Origin: Tolumonas osonensis
Lineage (GTDB): Bacteria; Pseudomonadota; Gammaproteobacteria; Enterobacterales; Aeromonadaceae
Direction: 5' to 3'
Length of the DNA: 64,000 bases
NCBI RefSeq assembly: GCF_014202415.1
Contig: NZ_JACHGR010000001.1
Span: forward strand, 62,001 to 126,000
Both the position numbers and the translations under genes were made by a program. Positions 30,789-39,728 of this stretch are shown here, one piece after another (within the stretch, counting starts at the first letter, position 1; every line of letters begins with the position of its first letter). The notes beneath the pieces were generated by a model that saw only the letters and a program-made list of their open reading frames with translations, was not told the origin of the DNA and did not search any database.

Positions 30789-31388
30789 ATGCAAGAGTTT
30801 AAACAACACACTGGTCTGGCCGTGCCATTAGACAGCGCCAACGTGGACACCGACCAGATCATTCCGAAGCAGTTTTTACAACGCGTTTCCAAACTGGGTT
30901 TTGGTCAGAATCTGTTTCACGACTGGCGTTTCCTGGATGATGCCGGCACTCAGCCAAATCCGGAATTCGTACTGAACTTCCCGCGCTACAAGGGTGCATC
31001 CATCCTGCTGGCGCGTGAAAACTTCGGTAACGGTTCCAGCCGTGAACACGCACCGTGGGCACTGGCAGACTACGGCCTGAAAGCTGTGATCGCACCGAGT
31101 TTTGCCGACATTTTCTACGGCAACTCGCTGAACAACGGCCTGCTGGTCGTGCGTCTGAAAGATGACGAAGTGGATGCGCTGTTCAAGCTGGTGGAAGCGA
31201 ACGAAGGCCAGACCATTACTGTGGATCTGGAAGCGAAAGAAGTACGCGCCGCGGATTACTGCTTCAAGTTTGAAATCGATGACTTCCGTCGTTACTGCAT
31301 CATGAACGGTCTGGACAACATCGGCCTGACACTGCAGCACGCGGATGCGATTGATGCGTATGAAGCAAAACAGCCTGCCTGGTTGTAA
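30789..31388 (+). CDS. leuD: 3-isopropylmalate dehydratase small subunit
   Basis: 199-aa swivel-domain partner of LeuC. Typical segments: [31 protein letters not shown] and [15 protein letters not shown]. Last gene of the leu operon, 11 bp after leuC, followed by a terminator. Confidence 0.97.
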   Translation: MQEFKQHTGLAVPLDSANVDTDQIIPKQFLQRVSKLGFGQNLFHDWRFLDDAGTQPNPEFVLNFPRYKGASILLARENFGNGSSREHAPWALADYGLKAVIAPSFADIFYGNSLNNGLLVVRLKDDEVDALFKLVEANEGQTITVDLEAKEVRAADYCFKFEIDDFRRYCIMNGLDNIGLTLQHADAIDAYEAKQPAWL

Positions 31389-31416
31389 TTGATCATTGCA
31401 TAACTAGTGATGCCTG

Positions 31417-31446
31417 AAGGGAAGCCATTGTGCTTCCCTTTTCTTT
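31417..31446 (+). terminator. Terminator of leuABCD
   Basis: A 9-bp stem (AAGGGAAGC / GCTTCCCTT), loop CATTGT, followed by a pyrimidine-rich tract (TTCTTTTCTCTTTC). Confidence 0.85.
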
Positions 31447-31566
31447 TCTCTTTCTTTTTCCTGTCTTTTTTCCTCTCTTTTTTCGCTGCAACAATTCTCC
31501 TGCTGACATCGTCTTGCATATCTTCTCAATTCCCACTTGAGAAGAAGAAGCATTCTCTTTATATTT

Positions 31567-31585
31567 ATTGAGAATAATTATCAAT
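31567..31585. promoter_or_regulatory. Fur box upstream of the TonB receptor
   Basis: The 19-bp ATTGAGAAT-A-ATTATCAAT is a near-perfect inverted repeat (one mismatched pair) resembling the Fur consensus. It lies 34 bp before the receptor ATG. A further Fur-like half (GAGAAGAAGAAGCATTCTC) is at about 31540-31557. Iron repression is the likely control. Confidence 0.78.
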
Positions 31586-31618
31586 ACTAAACAAACTCTC
31601 AATCGGAAGAGACTCATC

Positions 31619-33541
31619 ATGCAGCAGCAATCAAAACAGATCCTGACCCGTACTCTCCTCGCTTCCTCATTATCTTTAGCGCTCTTTGGCCAAACTGTAC
31701 TGGCTGGAGAAACCGTAAATGAACTGGGTCAGGTTGAAGTCACAGCAGATAAAGAAAAAGCGGTAACCGCCAAGCAGCTGGAACAAAAACAGGCGGCCTC
31801 ATTGCAGGAAGTCTTCAAAGACCAGACCGATTTTAATGTCGGTGGCGGTTCGCTGCCTGCAGCGCAGAAACTGTATGCCCGTGGTCTGGAAGATACCCTG
31901 ATGAATGTTTCTATCGATGGCGCACAACAGACCGGCTATCTGTTCCACCATCAGGGGCGCGTAGGGATTGATCCCGATATCATCAAAGCCGTTGAAGCGG
32001 ATGCCGGCACTGGCGCGGCAACAGCTGGCCCGGGCGCACTGGCAGGTTCCGTCAACTTTGAAACCAAAGATGCGACTGACATCCTCCGTAAAGATGAAAA
32101 AGCCGGCGCGATAGTAAAAAGTACCTATCACAGCAACGGCCAAGGATTTAAAAACACCGGTACGGCGTTCGGCCGGATCGGTGAGCAGAGCGGCATTCTG
32201 GTCAGTGCCTCGCAGTTGGATACTGACAGTTACAAAGACGGCAATGGCGATACCGTCAAAAACACCGACATCAAACAGGAAGATTTTTTCACCAAGCTGA
32301 GCGGTGATCTCAATGAAAAACACTACGCCAGCCTGAGCCATGAAAACCGGGTGGATGAAGGTAACCGCAACCTGCGCGCGCACATGATCGCCTCCGACTG
32401 GAATCCGGAAACCGAGCAGAAAAACGCCCGGGCGACCACCACGTTCAACCATAAATACCAGTCCGGTAATCCGCTGTTTAATACCAAAACCACGATTTAT
32501 CACACCGATGCCAGCCTGGACATTACCAATGATGGTTCCCAGAGTGGTGCCGGTGTCGAGACGTGGGGCAGCGATCTGCGCAACACCATGAACCTGGACA
32601 AAGCCGATATCACCATCGGTACCGACTACCATCATGACCGCGCTTACCAGACCGGTAGCGGCACGGCCGGCGATGAAGATCTGACCGTGTTGGGGCTCTA
32701 TCTGCAGAGCGATTACCATTTTGCGCCTGACTGGCTGTTGTCTGCCGGAGCCCGCTTTGATCGCTATGACTACAACGACAACATCGGCCAGAACTTCAGC
32801 AGTGAAGGCCTCAGTCCGAATGTGGGTCTGACCTGGTTTGTCACCGATGAGGTGAATCTGTTTGCCCGTCACTCCCGTGCCTTGCGGGGCGTTGGCACGA
32901 AAGAAGCCTATGTCATGTCCCGCACCACCAATGACAGCGATATTGATCCGGAACGCGCCCATACCACAGAATTTGGTACGGAATACGAACACGGCAATCT
33001 GCACGCCAAGGTACAGGGCTTCACCCAGCGGATCGAAAATTTCATTCCTAACTCGACCGGCACCCGTGACAATGCAGGCACGGTTGCGGTCTGGGGCTAT
33101 TCGGCCGATGCCGGCTATCGCTGGGGACAACTGGATAGCCGGGTCGGAGTGACGTTAAGCCGTCCGACCCTGAATGGCGAGCCGCTGAGTGACAGTAACA
33201 TGTCACTGGGTACCTCGACCGGCCGCACCTGGACAACCGGGCTCGATTATCACTTTACCGAACAACGCGTGGATATCGGCTGGACTGGCCGGGCCACAGA
33301 ACGCCTGACCGAGGTGCCGGCCGGTTCAAAAGAAAAACCGGGTTATGCCGTACATGACGTCTATGTCAGCTGGACACCCGTCGCCAATACCGATTTTGAC
33401 CTGAAATTCGCGGTCATTAACCTGTTTGATAAACAGTATCTGGATCAGGCCAGCTACGGCTACACCGCCCGCTACAACATGTGGGCCGGTGTGCCGGAAG
33501 CAGGCCGCGACTTCCGCCTGACAGCCGCCATGCGTTTCTAA
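31619..33541 (+). CDS. TonB-dependent outer-membrane receptor (iron-regulated)
   Basis: 640 aa with a signal peptide (about 1-27, cleaved near VLAGET). A TonB-box-like LGQVEVTA (about residues 34-41) precedes a plug domain (about 50-160: AGTGAATAGPGALAGSVNF) and a 22-strand barrel ending in aromatic Phe (AAMRF). No cognate periplasmic or ABC import genes follow, so the ligand is unclear: a siderophore is likeliest given the Fur box. ATG 31619 has GGAAGAG at 31604-31610. Another in-frame start at 31568 would lie inside the Fur box and is rejected. Confidence 0.88.
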   Translation: MQQQSKQILTRTLLASSLSLALFGQTVLAGETVNELGQVEVTADKEKAVTAKQLEQKQAASLQEVFKDQTDFNVGGGSLPAAQKLYARGLEDTLMNVSIDGAQQTGYLFHHQGRVGIDPDIIKAVEADAGTGAATAGPGALAGSVNFETKDATDILRKDEKAGAIVKSTYHSNGQGFKNTGTAFGRIGEQSGILVSASQLDTDSYKDGNGDTVKNTDIKQEDFFTKLSGDLNEKHYASLSHENRVDEGNRNLRAHMIASDWNPETEQKNARATTTFNHKYQSGNPLFNTKTTIYHTDASLDITNDGSQSGAGVETWGSDLRNTMNLDKADITIGTDYHHDRAYQTGSGTAGDEDLTVLGLYLQSDYHFAPDWLLSAGARFDRYDYNDNIGQNFSSEGLSPNVGLTWFVTDEVNLFARHSRALRGVGTKEAYVMSRTTNDSDIDPERAHTTEFGTEYEHGNLHAKVQGFTQRIENFIPNSTGTRDNAGTVAVWGYSADAGYRWGQLDSRVGVTLSRPTLNGEPLSDSNMSLGTSTGRTWTTGLDYHFTEQRVDIGWTGRATERLTEVPAGSKEKPGYAVHDVYVSWTPVANTDFDLKFAVINLFDKQYLDQASYGYTARYNMWAGVPEAGRDFRLTAAMRF

Positions 33542-33548
33542 ACAATAC

Positions 33549-33566
33549 CCCCGGAGCAATCCGGGG
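33549..33566 (+). terminator. Hairpin after the TonB receptor
   Basis: A 7-bp stem (CCCCGGA / TCCGGGG) with a GCAA tetraloop, 8 bp after the receptor stop. No T-run follows, so termination may be partial and the downstream ABC gene could be read through. Confidence 0.5.
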
Positions 33567-33664
33567 ATTATCGCCATGGCATCCGGAACCATGACATCTG
33601 ATTGATTTCCCTGCTCACTCTGGCAACATGAGCCACAACATGATGTCGTAACGGGAGTGAAATC

Positions 33665-35374
33665 ATGACACCAACCCCACCGGTTAAGCACCTGTGGCGC
33701 AACTTCTGGATGCTGCTAAAGCCATTCTGGGCTTCCAAAGAAGGAAAAACGAAAGGTCTGATGCTGCTGGTTGTAGTGCTGGCACTGACAGCCGGTTCAG
33801 TCTATCTGCAGAAAGTGCTGAACAGCTGGCATAACCAGTTCTATAACTCCATTCAGGGTTATGACTTCCCCGAATTCAAAAGTCTGCTGCTGACGTTCTG
33901 CTGGCTGGCAGCCATCTGGGTGCTGGTCGGAGTCCACCGGACTTACTTCAACCAGATGCTGCAGATTGTCTGGCGCCGCTGGCTGACGCAGAACCGCATC
34001 GTCCACTGGCTGGCGGATAACAACTTTTACCGGTTGCAACTGACCGACCGGCAAACCGATAACCCCGATCAGCGTATTGCGGAAGACATCAACGAGTTTG
34101 TCGGATCGACACTGTCACTTTCCATTGGTTATCTGCGTGAACTCGCCACCCTGTTCACCTTTCTCGGTGTGTTATGGACCCTCTCCAAACCCTCCGAGCT
34201 GACCATCGGTAACACCACCTTTCAGCTGGCGCAGGGCTATATGGTCTGGGCGGCACTGGCATATGCCATTTTCGGTACGGTGCTGACCTTCTGGATTGGT
34301 CGTCCGCTTGTGCGGCTTAACTTTAACCAGCAACGCTATGAAGCGGATTTTCGTTTCTCGCTGGTGCGGATGCGGGAAAACGCGGAATCCATCGCGCTGT
34401 ATCAGGGCGCGCAGGAGGAAGGCGGTTATCTGCGTGGCCGCTTCCTGCAGGTAGTCGACAACTTCTATGCGCTGATGAAGCGACAGAAGATACTGGGTTT
34501 CTTTACCCTCGGTTTTAACCAGACCGCCGTGATCTTCCCGGTGGTACTGGGCGCCCCGCTCTATTTCGCCAAACAGATCACGCTGGGCGATCTGATGCAG
34601 ACCCTGTCTGCCTTCGGCATTGTTCAGGGATCGATGTCGGTGCTGGTTGACAGCTATACCGATCTGGCCCGCTGGAAATCCGTGGTGGATCGTCTTGCCA
34701 CCTTTGAACAGGGTTTACAGCATGCAGAACAACTGCCACGGCTGGAACCGGAGCGAGCCGGTGAAGCCCTGCGACTGCAGCAGGTCAGCATTGAACATCC
34801 GGACGGTTTTGCCCTGATGAATGACGCCAACTGGCAACTGAAACAAGGCGACTCGTTGCTGATCCAGGGGCCATCCGGTTGCGGCAAATCGACCCTGCTG
34901 CGCACGCTGGCCGGCTTATGGCCGTTTGCCAGCGGCAAGGTGACTTATCCGGCTGGCAGCCAGACCCTGTTCCTGTCGCAAAAACCTTATCTGCCACTGG
35001 GCAGTCTGCGTCAGGCGCTGAGCTATCCGTTGCCGGAAGTCAGTAATACCGAAGCGATTAAAGCGCTGCAGATGGTCGGGCTGGAAAAACTGGCACAGCG
35101 GCTGGATGATGTGGAATTGTGGGGACAGATGCTGAGCCTCGGTGAGCAACAACGCGTCGCGTTCGCCCGTATTCTGCTGGTGAAACCGGATGTGCTGTTC
35201 CTGGATGAAGCCACATCGGCACTGGATGAACAGAGTGAAGCCCAGCTTTACCGTTTACTGCGCGACGAACTGCCGCAGACCATTATGGTCAGTGTCGGTC
35301 ACCGCAGCACCCTGCATCCGTTCCACGAGAAGAAACTGTTATGGCAGGAAAACGGACAATGGCAGTTCGCCTGA
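33665..35374 (+). CDS. SbmA/YddA-type ABC transporter (fused membrane and ATPase domains)
   Basis: 569 aa. The N-terminal half has about six helices and the family-specific motif region NPDQRIAEDINEF; the C-terminal half is an ABC ATPase with Walker A QGPSGCGKST, signature LSLGEQQR and Walker B VLFLDEATSALD. This is the ABC-D/SbmA-BacA-like group (E. coli YddA) with its own ATPase; some members handle cobalamin or peptides. It overlaps the next gene by 16 bp. Substrate unknown. Confidence 0.85.
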   Translation: MTPTPPVKHLWRNFWMLLKPFWASKEGKTKGLMLLVVVLALTAGSVYLQKVLNSWHNQFYNSIQGYDFPEFKSLLLTFCWLAAIWVLVGVHRTYFNQMLQIVWRRWLTQNRIVHWLADNNFYRLQLTDRQTDNPDQRIAEDINEFVGSTLSLSIGYLRELATLFTFLGVLWTLSKPSELTIGNTTFQLAQGYMVWAALAYAIFGTVLTFWIGRPLVRLNFNQQRYEADFRFSLVRMRENAESIALYQGAQEEGGYLRGRFLQVVDNFYALMKRQKILGFFTLGFNQTAVIFPVVLGAPLYFAKQITLGDLMQTLSAFGIVQGSMSVLVDSYTDLARWKSVVDRLATFEQGLQHAEQLPRLEPERAGEALRLQQVSIEHPDGFALMNDANWQLKQGDSLLIQGPSGCGKSTLLRTLAGLWPFASGKVTYPAGSQTLFLSQKPYLPLGSLRQALSYPLPEVSNTEAIKALQMVGLEKLAQRLDDVELWGQMLSLGEQQRVAFARILLVKPDVLFLDEATSALDEQSEAQLYRLLRDELPQTIMVSVGHRSTLHPFHEKKLLWQENGQWQFA

Positions 35375-36348
35375 GCCTGCTGCTTGGTTTCACGCTGGCA
35401 GTACTGCACGGTGCTGCCAGCGCGCAGCAACAGGCATTTTCCCGTGAAACCCGGCAGTTGCATTACGTGTGGCAATACGAGGATGCCGCGACGCAGGCCT
35501 TCACGCTGAGGCTGCCGGACAGCCAGATACTGCCGGTCTGGACGACATGGCACGCCGGACGGGCGCAGGAATTTGTGCTGTCACAATTAATCCGAAATGC
35601 CCGGCAACGGTATCCCGGTGTTACCTTTAATCTTCGCAGAACCGCTGATGGTGATATCGTTGATTATCAAAGCTTCGATGAGCGGCAAATCGAGCAGATA
35701 AAAACCTGGCTGCCGCAGCAGCAGGAGATATTGTTTAACGCCTGGCTGGCACAGCATTATTACAAACGGCACGGCGATGACAGCAGTCATCTGATCCGCC
35801 CGGATCACACCCGCATTGCCGCAGACAGCAGCACCGGTCTACGGGAGCTCGCTCGGACCCTGCAACGCGTTATCATTGCCTCCGCTCCGCCAACGCTGAA
35901 ACAGCGTTACCAGCAGGATGAACGGGCGCTGGTCGTGGCCGGTCTGCTGAATTTTGTTCAGTCCATCCCCTATGACCCGCTGCAGTCGGCCGATGGACTA
36001 CGCGGTGTGGCCTTTCTGATGCCGGAACAGGTGCTGACCCAGAACCGGGGCGATTGTGACAGCAAAAGCGTGCTGATGATGGCCTTGCTGAAGGCGCTTT
36101 ATCCCGAGCTGACGCAGGCCATCGTGTACATTCCGGAACACGCGTTTCTGGCGGTCGCATTACCACCACCGACCGGGAATGAACAAACGCTGCAAATCGG
36201 TGACACCCTTTTCCTGCCGCTGGAAGTAGCCGGACCGGCAGAGATCCCGCCCGGTGTCACCGGGGAAAAAAGCCGGCTGGCAATCCTGAATCAGCAGTAT
36301 CAGTACGATCTGCTGCCGGGTGCCGCCCGGCGTGACAATGAACCTTAA
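35359..36348 (+). CDS. Periplasmic transglutaminase-like cysteine protein
   Basis: 329 aa. An N-terminal signal peptide (AVRLSLLLGFTLAVLHGAASA) indicates export. The C-terminal half has a transglutaminase/cysteine-protease-like signature: NRGDCDSKSVLMMALL with the putative nucleophile Cys233, followed by PEHAFLAV with His261. ATG 35359 is preferred (GGA upstream and a compact signal peptide); in-frame ATG 35341 is possible. It sits between the ABC gene and thiB with overlaps or a short gap (21 bp to thiB), so one transcript is likely. Target unknown. Confidence 0.7.
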   Translation: MAVRLSLLLGFTLAVLHGAASAQQQAFSRETRQLHYVWQYEDAATQAFTLRLPDSQILPVWTTWHAGRAQEFVLSQLIRNARQRYPGVTFNLRRTADGDIVDYQSFDERQIEQIKTWLPQQQEILFNAWLAQHYYKRHGDDSSHLIRPDHTRIAADSSTGLRELARTLQRVIIASAPPTLKQRYQQDERALVVAGLLNFVQSIPYDPLQSADGLRGVAFLMPEQVLTQNRGDCDSKSVLMMALLKALYPELTQAIVYIPEHAFLAVALPPPTGNEQTLQIGDTLFLPLEVAGPAEIPPGVTGEKSRLAILNQQYQYDLLPGAARRDNEP

Positions 36349-36369
36349 CCACATTTTATGGAGTACCGC

Positions 36370-37371
36370 ATGCGTCCTTTATGGTCATGTTTTCTGGCGG
36401 CCGCGTTACTGAGCGCATCCGCATTTTCTCAGGCGGCAGAACAGAAGCCGGTCTTAACCGTCTATACCTATGATTCGTTTGCCGGTGAGTGGGGCCCCGG
36501 CGCCAAAATCAAGCTCGCCTTTGAAGCGGAATGCAACTGCACCCTGAAATGGGTTGCGCTGGAAGATGGGGTGGCCATCCTGAACCGGCTGAAACTGGAA
36601 GGGGCACACAGCAAGGCCGACGTGGCGCTGGGCATGGACGAAACCATGTTGGCGGATGCACGCAACAGCAACCTGTTTGTTCCGCATAACACCGACCTGA
36701 ACAGCCTGACCTTGCCGGGTGGCTGGCAGGATACGACGTTCCTGCCGTTCGATTATGGCTATTTCGCGTTTGTGTACGACAGCAGCAAACTGAAACAGCC
36801 GCCGCAAAGCCTGAAAGAACTGGTGGCACGGGATGATCTGAAAATCATTTATGAAGATCCGCGGACCAGCACACCGGGACAAGGTTTGCTGATGTGGGTC
36901 AAACAGGTGTATGGCGACACCGCACCGGCGGCCTGGGAACAGCTGGCCAGGAAAACCGTCACCGTCACCAAAGGCTGGAGCGAAGCCTATGGCATGTTCC
37001 TGAAAGGACAGGCGGATCTGGTGCTGTCGTATACCACTTCACCCGCTTATCACCGTCTGGCCGAGGACAAGCAGCAATACCGTGCCGCCCTGTTCAGTGA
37101 AGGTCATCTGCGGCAGGTGGAAGTAGCCGCGCAACTGAAAACTGCGCCGCAGCCTGAGCTGGCGCAGCGCTTTATGCAGTTCATCTTACATGAGCATTTT
37201 CAGAATCAGATCCCGGAAGGCAACTGGATGTATCCGGTCACCAACGTGAAACTGCCGGATGGGTTTAACCAGAATGAGACCCCGGCACAGACGCTGCAGC
37301 CGGATCCCGCACAGATCGCCGCTCAGCGTAAAGCCTGGGTGAAAGAGTGGCTGCAGGCCGTCAGCCGCTGA
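36370..37371 (+). CDS. thiB: Thiamine ABC transporter, periplasmic binding protein
   Basis: 333 aa with signal peptide (cleaved near SQAAEQ). It captures thiamine and its phosphates in the periplasm. Family segments: LTVYTYDSFAGEWGPG, ALGMDETMLADAR, PFDYGYFAFVYDS, EDPRTSTPGQGLL and NWMYPVT. ATG 36370 has GGAG at 36360-36363; an ATG at 36358 is in frame but lacks a Shine-Dalgarno. Its TGA overlaps the thiP ATG by one base. No TPP riboswitch can be recognised upstream. Confidence 0.93.
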   Translation: MRPLWSCFLAAALLSASAFSQAAEQKPVLTVYTYDSFAGEWGPGAKIKLAFEAECNCTLKWVALEDGVAILNRLKLEGAHSKADVALGMDETMLADARNSNLFVPHNTDLNSLTLPGGWQDTTFLPFDYGYFAFVYDSSKLKQPPQSLKELVARDDLKIIYEDPRTSTPGQGLLMWVKQVYGDTAPAAWEQLARKTVTVTKGWSEAYGMFLKGQADLVLSYTTSPAYHRLAEDKQQYRAALFSEGHLRQVEVAAQLKTAPQPELAQRFMQFILHEHFQNQIPEGNWMYPVTNVKLPDGFNQNETPAQTLQPDPAQIAAQRKAWVKEWLQAVSR

Positions 37372-38978
37372 TGCCACGTCGTTTCTGGTGGTGGCCGGGC
37401 GGTCTGGTGGCCGCCCTGATTTTATCGGCCACGCTTGGTCCGCTGGCGGCCTTATTAAGCCAGCCCGGTACCGCGACTATTCTGCTCTGGCAGGACAGCT
37501 ATCTGACGCATGTGGCCTGGTTCAGTCTCAAACAGGCGGCCCTGTCCACCCTGTTCAGTCTGTTGCTGGCCGTTCCGCTGGCGCGGGCGCTGTTCCATCG
37601 TCAGTTTCCCGGCAAAACGCTGTTGCTGCATCTGTTCGGGCTGTCACAGGTGCTGCCGGTCATCATTGCGCTGTTCGGCCTGGTGGCCGTACACGGTGCG
37701 CAGGGATGGCTGACCGCTCTCGCGCAAGCCGCCGGTCTTCCTCTGCCGGATTATCTGTTTGGCTTATCCGGCATTCTGCTGGCGCATGTGTTTTTTAACA
37801 TGCCGCTCGCCACCCGCTGGCTGGTGCAGTCACTGGAACAGATCCCGCACGATTACTGGCGACAAGCCGCCCAGCTGGGTTTACCGGAGTGGCAGCGTTT
37901 CCGCTTACTGGAATGGTCGGCGATGCGCCGGTTGCTGCCGGGGTTGGCAAGCCTGATCTTCATGCTCTGTTTTACCAGCTTCACCATCGTGATGGCGTTG
38001 GGTGGCGGCCCGCAGGCCACCACGCTGGAAGTGGCCATCTATCAGGCGCTGCGTTTTGATTTTGATCTGGCTTCGGCCGGACAACTCGCCTGCTGGCAAT
38101 TACTGCTGGGCGGCCTGGTGGTTGCCGGCTATGGCTGGCTGAAGCCGGCTGCCGCCTCACTGGCATCCGCGACCGGGCAAAGCTGTCCGCATTATCAACC
38201 ACGTCACTGGCTCCCCGATCTGCTCGCTTTAATCGCCGGACTGTCCCTGTTTCTGCCGCCACTGGCGGCCATTGTCTGGTATGGCCTGCAGGCCCTGTTC
38301 AGTCTGGTCTGGCAACAGTCCCTGCTGCTACAGACCACGCTGCAGTCGTTGCGGATCGCCGTCAGCGCCGGGCTTTTATCCCTCCTGCTAAGCACCGGAT
38401 TGCTGCTGAGCAGCCGGCACCTGAGCATTCGCTGCCATGCTCCGCGTCTGGGCGGATTGCTTGCCGGCACCGGTTCACTGATCCTGCTGATCCCGACCTC
38501 GGTGCTCAGTACCGGCCTGTTTATCCTGCTGCAGGGAGAAATGAACCTGTTTGCGCACGGATTCTGGCTGGTCATGCTGCTGAACGCGCTGGCGGCCCTG
38601 CCCTATACCTTGCGTGCACTGCAGCAGCCGATGCAGGATCTGCTGCTCCGTTATGACCGGCTGGCTGACAGTCTGGGGCTGCAAGGGGTGTCCCGTCTGC
38701 GCTGGCTGGAGTGGCCGCTGCTCTGCCGTCCGGCTGGCCGCGCGCTGGCGCTGGGCATGATCTTCTCGCTGGGCGATCTGGCCGCAATCGCAATGTTTGG
38801 TAGCGATGAATTACAAACCCTGCCCTGGCTGCTGTATCAGCAACTGGGGCATTATCAGATGGATGCGGCCTCGGCGACCGCGCTGGTGTTACTGGTACTC
38901 TGTCTCACCCTGCTCTGGCTGACCGAGTGGCTGGCCAGCCGGAATGAACACCGGGAACCCCCGTCTTTACTGGAGTAA
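37371..38978 (+). CDS. thiP: Thiamine ABC transporter permease
   Basis: 535-aa inner-membrane permease with two fused BPD-type modules, about 12 helices (E. coli ThiP is 536 aa). The cytoplasmic EAA-like loops coupling to the ATPase are DYWRQAAQLGLPEWQRFRLLE and DSLGLQGVSRLRWLEWP, given here as landmarks. Translation is coupled to thiB (TGATG) and thiQ begins 2 bp after its stop. Confidence 0.93.
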   Translation: MPRRFWWWPGGLVAALILSATLGPLAALLSQPGTATILLWQDSYLTHVAWFSLKQAALSTLFSLLLAVPLARALFHRQFPGKTLLLHLFGLSQVLPVIIALFGLVAVHGAQGWLTALAQAAGLPLPDYLFGLSGILLAHVFFNMPLATRWLVQSLEQIPHDYWRQAAQLGLPEWQRFRLLEWSAMRRLLPGLASLIFMLCFTSFTIVMALGGGPQATTLEVAIYQALRFDFDLASAGQLACWQLLLGGLVVAGYGWLKPAAASLASATGQSCPHYQPRHWLPDLLALIAGLSLFLPPLAAIVWYGLQALFSLVWQQSLLLQTTLQSLRIAVSAGLLSLLLSTGLLLSSRHLSIRCHAPRLGGLLAGTGSLILLIPTSVLSTGLFILLQGEMNLFAHGFWLVMLLNALAALPYTLRALQQPMQDLLLRYDRLADSLGLQGVSRLRWLEWPLLCRPAGRALALGMIFSLGDLAAIAMFGSDELQTLPWLLYQQLGHYQMDAASATALVLLVLCLTLLWLTEWLASRNEHREPPSLLE

Positions 38979-38980
38979 GC

Positions 38981-39688
38981 ATGTTATTGGTTGAAAAGTT
39001 GCAGACCCGTCGTCAGGGGCGCACGTTCGAGTTCTCTCTGCAGTTGCAACCCGGCGAAATCGGCCTGTTACTGGGACGTTCCGGCAGCGGCAAATCGACG
39101 CTGTTGGAGTTACTGGCCGGTTTTCTGCCAGCCAGCAGCGGTGTACTGTCCGCAGATGGCCAGAACATTGCGCACCTGCCGCCGGCACAGCGTCCGTTTA
39201 CCATGCTGTTTCAGCAAAATAATCTGTTTGAACACCTGACCGTCTACCAGAATATCGCGCTTGGTCTGCGTCCGGATCTGAAACTGTCCTTGCAGGAACA
39301 GCAGACGCTGCAGCTGGCGGCGGAACGGTTACAGATCGCCGATCTGCTCACGCGCCGCCCCGGTTCACTGTCCGGCGGACAGCAGCAGCGCGTCGCCCTG
39401 GCCCGTTGTCTGGTACGCCGCAAACCCTATCTGCTGCTGGATGAACCTTTTTCGGCGCTGGATCCGGCGCTGCGTCAGGAGATGATGCAGGAAGTCCGGC
39501 AACTGGCGACCGAACAGCACATTGGCGTGCTGCTGGTATCACATCAGCCACAGGAAGCGAAGGATCAGGCCGACTGGCTCGGCTTTATTGATGATGGCCA
39601 GCTGAAATTCACGGCGCCGGTGAGCACATTGCAGCAGCCACCGACAGCCGAATTTGCTGCCTATCTGGGGATGTCGTCACTCGGCTAA
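38981..39688 (+). CDS. thiQ: Thiamine ABC transporter ATP-binding protein
   Basis: 235-aa ATPase (E. coli ThiQ 232 aa). Walker A LGRSGSGKST (about residues 30-39), Q-loop MLFQQNNLFEHL, signature LSGGQQQR, Walker B LLLDEPFSALD and the His switch VSHQP are all intact. Powers ThiP-mediated thiamine import. Last gene before a strong GC hairpin. Confidence 0.94.
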   Translation: MLLVEKLQTRRQGRTFEFSLQLQPGEIGLLLGRSGSGKSTLLELLAGFLPASSGVLSADGQNIAHLPPAQRPFTMLFQQNNLFEHLTVYQNIALGLRPDLKLSLQEQQTLQLAAERLQIADLLTRRPGSLSGGQQQRVALARCLVRRKPYLLLDEPFSALDPALRQEMMQEVRQLATEQHIGVLLVSHQPQEAKDQADWLGFIDDGQLKFTAPVSTLQQPPTAEFAAYLGMSSLG

Positions 39689-39692
39689 AAAT

Positions 39693-39714
39693 GCCCCCGG
39701 ACAAGACCGGGGGC
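39693..39714. terminator. Bidirectional terminator between thiQ and phoH
   Basis: An 8-bp GC stem (GCCCCCGG / CCGGGGGC) with loop ACAAGA. On the minus strand it is followed by TTTTT, serving the phoH gene; on the plus strand it ends thiQ without a T-run. Confidence 0.78.
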
Positions 39715-39728
39715 TGAGAGGCCAGCGT

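Noticed and set aside
31799-33130. 443-codon open frame antisense to the TonB receptor
   Set aside because: It is the shadow of a high-GC-third-position gene: no Shine-Dalgarno, no recognisable domain, and fully inside a well-supported receptor gene.
36300-36370. TPP riboswitch before thiB
   Set aside because: There is only 21 bp between the preceding gene and thiB, and no CUGAGA/ACCCUUUGA-type THI box words are visible there or at 33541-33665.
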